Below, piece by piece: positions 1 through 5,450 of a stretch of 8,379 nt of DNA. Position 1 is the stretch's first letter, and each line of letters begins with the position of its first letter. The DNA lies in NCBI GenBank assembly GCA_947036475.1, contig CAMQRG010000082.1, forward strand, positions 1 to 8,379, in the 5' to 3' direction. The notes beneath the pieces are model-generated. The model did not search any database. It was not told the origin of the DNA and saw nothing but the letters and a program-made list of their open reading frames with translations. The position numbers were made by a program, and so were the translations under genes. The stretch is from an uncultured Clostridia bacterium. Lineage in GTDB: Bacteria > Bacillota > Clostridia > Lachnospirales > Anaerotignaceae.

Positions 1-38
1 TAGCGTCTCGGGGGCTCGGAGATGTGTATAAGAGACAG
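1..38 (+). other. Nextera sequencing adapter left on the contig end (artefact)
   Basis: Positions 20-38 are identical to the 19-base Tn5 mosaic end used in Nextera libraries, AGATGTGTATAAGAGACAG. Positions 5-19 continue with the read-2 side adapter with one mismatch (G for T at 11). Bases 1-4 (TAGC) sit where an i7 index would end. This is library sequence, not genome. It creates a false ATG at 22 that reads MCIRDR in frame with the etfA tail, so any protein starting MCIRDRHVAG here has a spurious N-terminus. Native DNA starts at about 39. Confidence 0.97.
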
Positions 39-207
39 GCACGTTGCTGGTATGGAAAATTCCGAACTGGTTATTGCTATCAATAAGAACGAAACAGCAC
101 CTATTTTCGAGGTTTCCGATTTGGGCGTTGTTGGCGATGTAAAGGTTATTCTGCCGAAACTGGCAGATGCTATCCGGAAGTATAAAGCCGGCAAGGCGAC
201 GAACTGA
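39..207 (+). CDS. etfA: Electron transfer flavoprotein alpha subunit, C-terminal fragment
   Basis: This is the last 55 codons of EtfA. The 5' part is missing because the contig begins here. The visible peptide carries the conserved end of the FAD-binding domain: H-x-AGMENSE, then AINKNETAPIFEVSD and LGVVGD, followed by a helical tail ending KAGKATN. In the family, the AIN-x-D/N and D-x-G-VGD stretches line the FAD pocket, and the first histidine corresponds to the QH pair next to FAD. EtfA works with EtfB as a cytosolic heterodimer that shuttles electrons between acyl-CoA dehydrogenases or other flavoenzymes and their partners. In clostridia it often takes part in flavin-based electron bifurcation. 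The upstream partners (etfB, acyl-CoA dehydrogenase) are expected but lie outside the window. Base 39 is the third position of a cut codon, and the stop is TGA at 205-207. The match over the visible part is strong, but the type of Etf (bifurcating or not) cannot be told from the tail. Confidence 0.9.
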
Positions 208-254
208 TTGCCCTGATGACGCTTTAATCAGAAAAAGCAAAGGGGGAGTATCTT

Positions 255-716
255 ATGGCGGAAGTGCGCAGGGTTGAAAAACACGAAATGCAGACGGTCA
301 TGGAAAAAGTCTGCGGCGTTTTTTCTTCCGAACAGGGTATTCCAGTGGAATTGATTCCGGTTGGGGAGGAATACAACCCGCAATGGTGGGGCGTGTTTCA
401 GGATAATCGGCTGATTGGCACAGCTGCCATGTATGTTGAAAACGGTGAGTATCATATGGGAAGAATTACGGTTGACAGGGAGCTTCGTGGCCAGCGCATT
501 GGCTCGGCATTGATTGAAGCGGTACTTGTGGATTTGTTTGGGCATGATGTGCAGAAAGTATTTCTGGACGCACGCAGAACGACCGTAAACATCATACTGC
601 GGCTGGGCGGGGAAATCGTTGGAGAAGAACATGACTTTTACGGCGAACCCTGCACGCCTATTGCAATTACAAAGGAGCAATTCCAGAACAGGCAACAACA
701 AGCAGGCAGGCAATAA
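255..716 (+). CDS. GNAT family N-acetyltransferase
   Basis: This is a 153-residue single-domain GNAT protein. Such enzymes move an acetyl group from acetyl-CoA to an amine, and the substrate here is unknown. Motif A is clear: beta strand GRITVD (69-74), then the pyrophosphate-binding loop R78-G-Q-R-I-G83 leading into helix SALIEAV. Motif B is seen as LDARRTTVNIILRLGGEIVGE (from about 103), where LGGEIVGE matches the usual LGF-x-x-x-GE. Length and layout resemble small ElaA-like GNATs. The start at 255 is set by a strong purine-rich Shine-Dalgarno (AGGGGGAG, about 241-248) 6 bases upstream. The gene lies 47 bp after etfA with no visible promoter or terminator between them, so read-through from etfA is likely. 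The C-terminal tail is glutamine-rich (QNRQQQAGRQ). The first glycine of the usual R-G-x-G-x-G/A loop is replaced by R81, which is common in the family. The family call is firm; the substrate is not predictable. Confidence 0.9.
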   Translation: MAEVRRVEKHEMQTVMEKVCGVFSSEQGIPVELIPVGEEYNPQWWGVFQDNRLIGTAAMYVENGEYHMGRITVDRELRGQRIGSALIEAVLVDLFGHDVQKVFLDARRTTVNIILRLGGEIVGEEHDFYGEPCTPIAITKEQFQNRQQQAGRQ

Positions 717-729
717 CATAACGGCCTGC
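706..729 (+). other. Small hairpin spanning the GNAT stop codon
   Basis: GCAGGC (706-711) pairs perfectly with GCCTGC (724-729) around a 12-base loop that contains the TAA stop (714-716). It has no T-tract, so it is not a terminator. It could protect the 3' end of the mRNA, or take part in alternative folding with the hairpin at 794-839: AAGCAG (700-705) and GCAAGC (728-733) can also pair with CTGCTT (816-821) and GCTTGC (818-823). Confidence 0.35.
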
Positions 730-793
730 AAGCTGCTGTCTGCGGCAGGAAACACGCGGACGGCGGGCATAAATATTTTAAGAATCTCAAAAG

Positions 794-839
794 AAAACAG
801 AAGCAGGGCGGAAGGCTGCTTGCCAGACGCTCTGTTTTT
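794..839 (+). terminator. Possible intrinsic terminator or attenuator upstream of the ACT gene
   Basis: AAAACAGA (794-801) pairs with TCTGTTTT (831-838), and an inner stem AGCAG (802-806) pairs with CTGCT (816-820) around GGCGGAAGG. The 3' arm runs into TTTTT (835-839). It lies 37 bases before the ACT start codon. The stem is interrupted by a 10-base bulge on the 3' side and the T-tract is short, so termination would be partial. It may end the etfA-GNAT transcript, or act as an attenuator for the ACT/PFL-like pair. No good promoter is visible between it and the ACT gene. Confidence 0.4.
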
Positions 840-875
840 GGTTTCAAATATAAACAAAAAAGGAGAATGAGAAAC

Positions 876-1157
876 ATGAACGAAACAAAGAAAGCTGTTA
901 TCACAGTATTAGGGCTGGACAGGGTCGGTATTACCGCAAAGGTCTGTACGGCTCTGGCGGAAACGAACATCAATATTTTGGATATTTCCCAGACGATTGT
1001 GGGCGGATACTTCAATATGGTGATGGTGGTGGATATTACCAACGCCAGCGATGTATTTGATACTACGGCGGAAAAGCTGGAGAAGGTCGGCGAGGAGCTG
1101 GGCATGAAAATCAAAATTCAGCATACGGCGATTTTTGACGCGATGCACCGTATTTAA
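876..1157 (+). CDS. ACT domain protein, UPF0237 family
   Basis: This is a 93-residue protein made of one ACT domain. ACT domains bind small ligands, often amino acids, and usually work as dimers. The opening strand AVITVLGLD followed by RVGITAKVC (about 7-23) is the typical ACT G-x-D-x-x-GI ligand loop. It is followed by NINILDISQTIVGGYFNMVMVVD, which is highly characteristic of UPF0237. A nearby upstream ATG at 867 is in frame, but it directly abuts the AGGAGA (861-866) with no spacing. The ATG at 876 gives a proper 9-base gap and is preferred. The gene is followed after 15 bp by the PFL-like gene, whose ribosome binding site overlaps this stop codon. As I recall, the same two families are adjacent in Streptococcus pneumoniae (SP_0238/SP_0239). 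A role as ligand sensor or regulatory subunit for the neighbour is inference; the true ligand is unknown. It resembles GcvR-type ACT proteins but is shorter, with one domain rather than two. Confidence 0.93.
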   Translation: MNETKKAVITVLGLDRVGITAKVCTALAETNINILDISQTIVGGYFNMVMVVDITNASDVFDTTAEKLEKVGEELGMKIKIQHTAIFDAMHRI

Positions 1158-1172
1158 GGAGGCGTTGGAAGA

Positions 1173-2531
1173 ATGATAACAAGAAATGAAATTCTGGAAA
1201 CCAACAGCATGATCAGCGAAATGAACCTTGATGTGCGCACCATTACCATGGGCATCAGCCTGATGGACTGCGCCGATGCGGATATTGATAAATTCAATGA
1301 AAAGGTTTATAACAAGATCACGACCTATGCGAAAGACTTGGTAAAAGTCGGGGACGATTTGGCAAAGGAATATGGGATTCCCGTTGTAAACAAAAGAATT
1401 TCCGTAACGCCTGTTGCTATTGCTGCGGCTGGCTGTCAGACGGATTCCTATGTGAGTATTGCGAAAACGCTTGACCGCGCGGCGAAGGCTGTTGGCGTGA
1501 ATTTTATCGGCGGCTTTTCCGCGCTGGTACAGAAGGGTTATACGGAAAGCGACCGCAAGCTGATTGCGTCTATTCCACAGGCTCTGGCGGAAACAGACAT
1601 GGTATGCTCCTCTGTAAACATTGGTACATCCCGCAATGGTCTGAACATGGACGCGGTAAAGGAAATGGGCGAAATCATTCGCAAAACGGCAGAACTGACA
1701 AAGGACAGGGAATGTATCGGCTGTGCGAAGCTGGTTGTTTTCTGCAATGCAGTGGAAGATAATCCGTTTATGGCGGGTGCATTCCATGGCGTTGGCGAGG
1801 CGGACTGTTGCATCAATGTGGGCGTAAGCGGCCCGGGTGTTGTAAAACGTGCGTTGGAAGAAGTGCGCGGGGCGGATTTTGAAACGCTTTGCGAAACAGT
1901 GAAACGGACCGCTTTCAAAATTACAAGAGTTGGGCAGCTGATTGCAAGAGAAGCGGCAGACAGGCTTGGCGTGCCGTTTGGCATTATCGACCTTTCCCTT
2001 GCACCTACACCTGCGGTCGGCGACAGTATCGCGGAGATTTTCCAGGAAATGGGGCTGGAAGAAGCGGGCGCGCCCGGCACAACGGCGGCTTTGGCCCTGC
2101 TGAATGACAATGTGAAAAAAGGCGGCGTTATGGCGTCCTCTTATGTGGGCGGCTTGAGCGGTGCGTTTATTCCAGTCAGTGAGGACCACGGCATGATTGA
2201 CGCGGCAAGAAAAGGCGCACTGACGCTGGAAAAACTGGAAGCAATGACCTGCGTCTGCTCTGTTGGTCTGGATATGATTGCACTGCCGGGGGATACTTCT
2301 GCGGCAACACTTTCCGGTATTATCGCAGACGAAGCTGCTATTGGTATGGTAAACAACAAAACTACGGCGGTTCGCCTGATTCCCGTTATTGGGCGGAAAG
2401 AAGGAGATACAGTAGAATTTGGCGGGCTTCTGGGCTATGCGCCGATTATCCCGATTAACCGCTTTAACTGCGAAAAGTTTATTGCAAGGGGCGGCAGGAT
2501 TCCCGCGCCAATCCACAGCTTTAAGAATTAA
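1173..2531 (+). CDS. PFL-like family protein, UPF0210 (DUF711)
   Basis: This 452-residue protein is full length for UPF0210/DUF711. Supporting stretches are the N-terminal LDVRTITMGISLMDCAD, the mid-protein F204-H-G-V-G-E-A-D-C-C followed by NVGVSGPGVV, and the near-invariant C-terminus RGGRIPAPIHSFKN. The family is named for structural similarity to the barrel of pyruvate formate-lyase and anaerobic ribonucleotide reductase. I see no glycyl-radical loop (R-V-x-G-[FWY]), so it is not itself expected to be a glycyl radical enzyme. Several cysteines are present (C212-C213 among them), but their role is unknown. The reaction is not established. AAGGAGG (1156-1162) sits 10 bases before the start and overlaps the stop of the ACT gene, which points to translational coupling and perhaps a physical complex. 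No signal peptide or membrane segment is seen, so it should be cytosolic. The family assignment is very sure; the function is unknown. Confidence 0.95.
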   Translation: MITRNEILETNSMISEMNLDVRTITMGISLMDCADADIDKFNEKVYNKITTYAKDLVKVGDDLAKEYGIPVVNKRISVTPVAIAAAGCQTDSYVSIAKTLDRAAKAVGVNFIGGFSALVQKGYTESDRKLIASIPQALAETDMVCSSVNIGTSRNGLNMDAVKEMGEIIRKTAELTKDRECIGCAKLVVFCNAVEDNPFMAGAFHGVGEADCCINVGVSGPGVVKRALEEVRGADFETLCETVKRTAFKITRVGQLIAREAADRLGVPFGIIDLSLAPTPAVGDSIAEIFQEMGLEEAGAPGTTAALALLNDNVKKGGVMASSYVGGLSGAFIPVSEDHGMIDAARKGALTLEKLEAMTCVCSVGLDMIALPGDTSAATLSGIIADEAAIGMVNNKTTAVRLIPVIGRKEGDTVEFGGLLGYAPIIPINRFNCEKFIARGGRIPAPIHSFKN

Positions 2532-2696
2532 GAACTTATCCATAAATAAGATACGTGCAGATTGCGCAGATAATTTACGGACAGGTTCTAAATTCGGAAC
2601 GAAACAAAAACGGCTTGCGGCCGGGGTACAGCCAGTATCCCGGGCTGGCAATACCGGAGGGTTCCTGATGGGGCATGCCTGTAAAGGAGAAATGTT
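2532..2696 (+). other. 165-bp gap with small competing hairpins, no gene
   Basis: No convincing coding sequence is seen. A weak stem-loop CTTAT/ATAAG (2535-2539 with 2546-2550) lies just after the PFL-like stop and lacks a T-tract. Further on, CCGGGG (2621-2626) can pair with TCCCGG (2638-2643, one G-T pair), while GCCAG (2631-2635) can pair with CTGGC (2645-2649). The two stems overlap, so they exclude each other or would form a pseudoknot. The ribosome binding site of the next gene (AAAGGAGA, 2683-2690) closes the gap. I could not find a convincing sigma-70 promoter here, so the second GNAT may be read from upstream. Confidence 0.4.
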
Positions 2697-3257
2697 ATGG
2701 TGATTGAAACAGAAAGGCTGCTTTTGCGCCCGTTTCTTGAGAGCGACGCCGCAGATGTGTTTGAATATTTGGCAGAACCTCTGGTGAATTGCTTTGCATG
2801 CATGAAGCTGGATTCGCTTGAGGAAGCAAGGACGGAGATGAAGAAACGTGTTGGAGAGACGGAATACTATTTTGCTGTTGTATTAAAAAATACAGGGAAA
2901 GTCATTGGTGAGATAGATGGATTTCCTGAGCATGCTGAACCGCATGACCAGAATGTGGATTCACCGCTTGATACCTTCAGCCCATGCTGGATGCTGAATC
3001 GGGCATATCATGGCAAGGGCTACGCATATGAAGCCGTGTATGCTTTTTTTGACTATCTTTTCAGAGAAAAAGATGCAAGGCGCATATACACATATACGGA
3101 GGATAACAATATTTCTTGCCAGCGCCTTTGCGAGAAGCTTGGTATGCGCAGGGAGGGAGTGTTTGTGGAATTTGTGTCCTTTATCAACAATCCTGACGGA
3201 ACGCCGCTTTATGAAAACACATATCAGTATGCCATTTTGAAAAGGGAATGGAATTGA
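2697..3257 (+). CDS. GNAT acetyltransferase, RimJ/RimL type
   Basis: This 186-residue protein belongs to the Acetyltransf_3 branch of GNATs, which acetylate N-termini of proteins, antibiotics or small amines using acetyl-CoA. Diagnostic parts in order: IETERLLLRPF (3-13), the classic N-terminus of the branch; strand GKVIGEIDGF (67-76); the acetyl-CoA loop H105-G-K-G-Y-A110 leading into EAVYAFFDYLF; and TEDNNISCQRLCEKLGMRREG (from 134), equal to the usual E-N-x-x-S-x-x-x-x-E-K-x-G-F signature. The end YQYAILKREWN is also typical. AAAGGAGA (2683-2690) lies 6 bases before the ATG. It is not a copy of the GNAT at 255-716: length, branch and sequence differ. The gene and the gap after it look more AT-rich than the PFL-like and glnS genes on either side, which could mean separate acquisition. 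The substrate is unknown; resistance or ribosomal-protein modification cannot be told apart from sequence. Confidence 0.92.
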   Translation: MVIETERLLLRPFLESDAADVFEYLAEPLVNCFACMKLDSLEEARTEMKKRVGETEYYFAVVLKNTGKVIGEIDGFPEHAEPHDQNVDSPLDTFSPCWMLNRAYHGKGYAYEAVYAFFDYLFREKDARRIYTYTEDNNISCQRLCEKLGMRREGVFVEFVSFINNPDGTPLYENTYQYAILKREWN

Positions 3258-3275
3258 AAATTTTCGGTTTATCGG

Positions 3276-3338
3276 ATGCTGTTTTTGCTGAAAGCCGGTT
3301 ATTCGTATCGTTTGTAAAAACGACTGGACAAACAGCAT
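3276..3338 (+). other. Nested inverted repeat after the second GNAT gene
   Basis: ATGCTGTTT (3276-3284) and AAACAGCAT (3330-3338) form a perfect 9-bp outer stem. Inside is a perfect 6-bp stem TCGTTT/AAACGA (3308-3313 and 3318-3323) closed by GTAA, which as RNA is a GNRA-type tetraloop. The structure begins 19 bases after the GNAT stop. The 3' arm is followed only by a weak T-run (ATTTG), so it is at best an inefficient terminator. It may be a 3' mRNA structure. Confidence 0.4.
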
Positions 3339-3380
3339 TTGACGGCAGTAATATTGGAAAGAGATTTTGAGAATGTACTC

Positions 3381-3409
3381 TTGAGATTATCGGGAAAGTT
3401 TGATATATT
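3381..3409 (+). promoter_or_regulatory. Sigma-70 type promoter for glnS, extended -10
   Basis: TTGAGA (3381-3386), a 17-base spacer, then TATATT (3404-3409), preceded by TGA (3401-3403) as an extended -10. Each hexamer matches consensus at 5 of 6 positions. Predicted transcription would start near 3416, giving a leader of about 150 bases before the glnS ATG. A 10-bp AT palindrome, ATATTAATAT (3405-3414), overlaps the -10. TTTGATATA (3399-3407) recurs in the same position of the promoter at 5348-5376. Confidence 0.7.
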
Positions 3410-3415
3410 AATATT

Positions 3416-3565
3416 TAGGATTTAAGCAGGATTTTATTTACCCACAAATATGAATAACGAAAATTCCCGTTTACAGGCTCTGGCAGGATAAGTAGTATTT
3501 CTGCCGAAGGCTTTTGGACGGTGGGATATAGACAGAAGAATAAGGAAAAATACAGGAGGGACAAT
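3416..3565 (+). other. glnS leader, no T-box recognised
   Basis: This is the stretch between the predicted transcription start and glnS. It has a modest hairpin, GGCAG (3482-3486) with CTGCC (3501-3505), extended by two weaker pairs. It ends with the strong ribosome binding site AGGAGGG (3554-3560), 5 bases before the ATG. I looked for the T-box core sequence expected in leaders of clostridial aminoacyl-tRNA synthetase genes and did not find it, nor a terminator with a competing antiterminator. Regulation by charged tRNA is therefore not supported. Confidence 0.4.
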
Positions 3566-5245
3566 ATGGCGGAAGAAAAAAACATGGAAAACAGCGGCGG
3601 TCTTGGCGCAACGGGGAATTTTATCCACAGCTATATACAGGACGACTTGAAGGGGGAGCTGAATAAAATCCATACCCGCTTTCCGCCGGAGCCGAACGGC
3701 TATCTGCACATTGGTCATGCAAAGTCCATCTGCCTGAATTTCGGGCTTGCGAACCTTTACGGCGGCAAATGCAATCTGCGCTTTGACGATACCAACCCGA
3801 CAAAGGAAGATGTGGAATATGTCGATTCCATACAGGAGGACGTCAAATGGCTGGGATTCGACTGGGAGGACAGACTTTATTACGCGTCCAGCTATTTTGA
3901 ACAGTATTACGAGGTTGCAGTGAAGCTGATAAAGGAAGGCAAGGCGTTCGTCTGCGAACTGACGCCGGAGGAAATGCGCGAATACCGCGGCACGCTGAGC
4001 ACGCCGGGCAAGGAAAGCCCTTACCGCAACAGGAGTGTGGAGGAAAACCTCGATTTGTTTGAACGCATGAAAAAAGGGGAATTTCCGGACGGCTCCAAAA
4101 CACTGCGTGCAAAAATCGACATGGCTTCGCCGAATATCAATATGCGCGACCCTGTCATTTACCGCATTTCCCACTCTACGCACCATACTACGGGCAACGA
4201 ATGGTGTATTTATCCGATGTACGATTTTGCACACCCGCTGGAAGATGCGATTGAAGGAATTACCCATTCCATCTGTACAATGGAGTTTGAGGACCACCGC
4301 CCGCTGTATGACTGGGTGGTGAAAGAGGCTGGTTATACGTTGAATCCGCCGCGTCAGATTGAGTTTGCGCGGCTCGGTATGACAAATACGGTTATGAGCA
4401 AACGGAAACTGCGGGCATTGGTAGAAGACGGGCTTGTGGACGGCTGGGACGACCCCCGTATGCCGACCATCAGCGGTCTGCGCCGCAGAGGCTATACACC
4501 GGAAGCGATACGGGATTTCTGTGAGCGTATCGGCGTTTCCAAGGCGAACAGTGTGGTAGACAGCGGTCTGCTGGATTATTGCATCAGGGACGATTTGAAG
4601 GCAAAGGCAAATGTTGTGATGGCTGTGCTTGACCCGCTGAAACTCATTATCACGAATTATCCGGAGGGGCAGACGGAAATGATGGAGCTGGAAAACAACC
4701 CGGAAAATCCCGATGCCGGTACAAGACAGGTTCCGTTTACGAAGGAACTTTATATTGAGCGGGAGGATTTCATGGAGGAACCTGTAAAGAAGTTCTTCCG
4801 GCTTGCGCCCGGCAAGGAAGTGCGGCTGAAAGGCGCGTATTTCGTGACGTGTACGGATTTTGTGAAGGACACAGACGGGAATGTGACGGAGGTACACTGC
4901 ACATATGACCCGGAAACAAGGAGCGGCAGCGGCTTCGAGGGACGGAAAGTAAAAGGTACACTGCATTGGGTCAGCGCGACAGAGCATGTAAAAGCAACGG
5001 CGCGTCTGTATGACTATATGATGCTGGATAACCCTGATGACCCGAATGGGGAAATGATTATGAATCCCAATTCTCTTGAGGCGAAGGAATGTATCATTGA
5101 ACCTTCCATAAAAGGGGCGAAAAAGGGCGACAGGTTCCAGTTTATGCGTAACGGCTATTTTATTGTGGACACGAAGGATACAACGGAAGAACACCTGGTG
5201 TTTAACCGTATTGTTCCTCTGAAAAGCTCTTTCAAATTGAAATAA
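3566..5245 (+). CDS. glnS: Glutaminyl-tRNA synthetase
   Basis: This class I synthetase of 559 residues is close to the usual bacterial GlnRS length (about 550). It charges tRNA-Gln with glutamine using ATP in the cytosol. Visible motifs are RFPPEPNGYLHIGHAKS with HIGH at 48-51, RFDDTNPTKE just after the first Rossmann half, and the KMSKS-equivalent V276-M-S-K-R280 followed by KLRALVEDG. WDDPRMPTISGLRRRGYTPEA is a GlnRS/GluRS-family stretch, here of the GlnRS type. The C-terminal part carries the anticodon-binding beta barrels, for example GTLHWVSATEHVKATARLYD. No YqeY-like extension is attached. The ATG at 3566 is chosen over in-frame upstream codons (open from 3521) because AGGAGGG at 3554-3560 is placed for it. 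Its own promoter (3381-3409) and terminator (5262-5300) suggest a one-gene unit. Many Firmicutes lack GlnRS and make Gln-tRNA by amidating Glu-tRNA with GatCAB, so its presence is a taxonomic clue. Confidence 0.98.
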   Translation: MAEEKNMENSGGLGATGNFIHSYIQDDLKGELNKIHTRFPPEPNGYLHIGHAKSICLNFGLANLYGGKCNLRFDDTNPTKEDVEYVDSIQEDVKWLGFDWEDRLYYASSYFEQYYEVAVKLIKEGKAFVCELTPEEMREYRGTLSTPGKESPYRNRSVEENLDLFERMKKGEFPDGSKTLRAKIDMASPNINMRDPVIYRISHSTHHTTGNEWCIYPMYDFAHPLEDAIEGITHSICTMEFEDHRPLYDWVVKEAGYTLNPPRQIEFARLGMTNTVMSKRKLRALVEDGLVDGWDDPRMPTISGLRRRGYTPEAIRDFCERIGVSKANSVVDSGLLDYCIRDDLKAKANVVMAVLDPLKLIITNYPEGQTEMMELENNPENPDAGTRQVPFTKELYIEREDFMEEPVKKFFRLAPGKEVRLKGAYFVTCTDFVKDTDGNVTEVHCTYDPETRSGSGFEGRKVKGTLHWVSATEHVKATARLYDYMMLDNPDDPNGEMIMNPNSLEAKECIIEPSIKGAKKGDRFQFMRNGYFIVDTKDTTEEHLVFNRIVPLKSSFKLK

Positions 5246-5261
5246 ATACAATGATATCGGC

Positions 5262-5300
5262 AAAACAGGAAAGCTCATAACTGAGTTTTCCTGTTTTTTT
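5262..5300 (+). terminator. Rho-independent terminator of glnS
   Basis: AAAACAGGAAAGCTC (5262-5276) pairs with GAGTTTTCCTGTTTT (5283-5297) in a 15-bp stem with one G-T pair and a 6-base loop, ATAACT. The stem runs into seven Ts (5294-5300). It begins 17 bases after the glnS stop. The arms are also A/T-rich in the reverse direction, so weak activity on the other strand is possible, but no opposing gene is present here. Confidence 0.93.
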
Positions 5301-5347
5301 GCTGGCAAAATATGTACAGAAAAGGATACAAATTTTATGTGTTCTTA

Positions 5348-5376
5348 TTGACAATGTAAATTGGCTTTGATATACT
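5348..5376 (+). promoter_or_regulatory. Near-consensus sigma-70 promoter of the monooxygenase gene
   Basis: TTGACA (5348-5353) is a perfect -35. After a 17-base spacer comes TATACT (5371-5376, 5 of 6), preceded by TGA (5368-5370) as an extended -10. Transcription should start near 5383, about 68 bases before the ATG at 5451. Such a strong promoter on a single gene suggests that expression is limited by a repressor; see the palindrome at 5385-5397. Confidence 0.85.
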
Positions 5377-5384
5377 TGTGAAGT

Positions 5385-5397
5385 GGTTTTGAAAACC
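5385..5397 (+). promoter_or_regulatory. Candidate operator palindrome at the transcription start
   Basis: GGTTTTGAAAACC is a perfect 13-base inverted repeat with 6-base arms around a central G. It begins 8 bases after the -10 and covers the predicted +1 to about +15. That is a classic position for repressor binding. The regulator is unknown and no regulator gene is present in the window. A chance palindrome cannot be excluded. Confidence 0.45.
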
Positions 5398-5450
5398 TGA
5401 TAATATAGATTTGATTACATAAGAACGGAAAAGATTTGGAGGGTAAAATC

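Noticed and set aside
22..207. Apparent complete 61-residue gene beginning MCIRDR
   Set aside because: The first six codons are Nextera adapter. Only the EtfA tail from about 39 is real.
213..231. CTGAT/ATCAG stem after etfA as a terminator
   Set aside because: The stem is only 5 bp and no T-tract follows.
619..870. 83-residue plus-strand frame overlapping the GNAT end and covering the gap
   Set aside because: It has no ribosome binding site at its start, low-complexity composition, and covers the hairpin region. A chance opening is more likely.
867..875. Upstream ATG at 867 as the ACT gene start
   Set aside because: AGGAGA ends at 866, leaving no spacing. The ATG at 876 is correctly spaced and gives the usual family length.
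1173..2531. Glycyl radical enzyme activity for the PFL-like protein
   Set aside because: No R-V-x-G-aromatic radical loop is present near the C-terminus and no activating radical-SAM gene is adjacent.
909..2651. 580-residue open frame on the minus strand
   Set aside because: It is antisense to the well-supported ACT and PFL-like genes, is rich in R, H, C and N with no recognisable domain, and has no ribosome binding site.
3416..3565. T-box riboswitch before glnS
   Set aside because: The conserved T-box core and a terminator/antiterminator pair are not visible in the leader.
3434..5308. 624-residue open frame on the minus strand
   Set aside because: It lies entirely antisense to glnS and runs through the glnS terminator. 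Its composition is typical of a shadow frame and it shows no family motifs.
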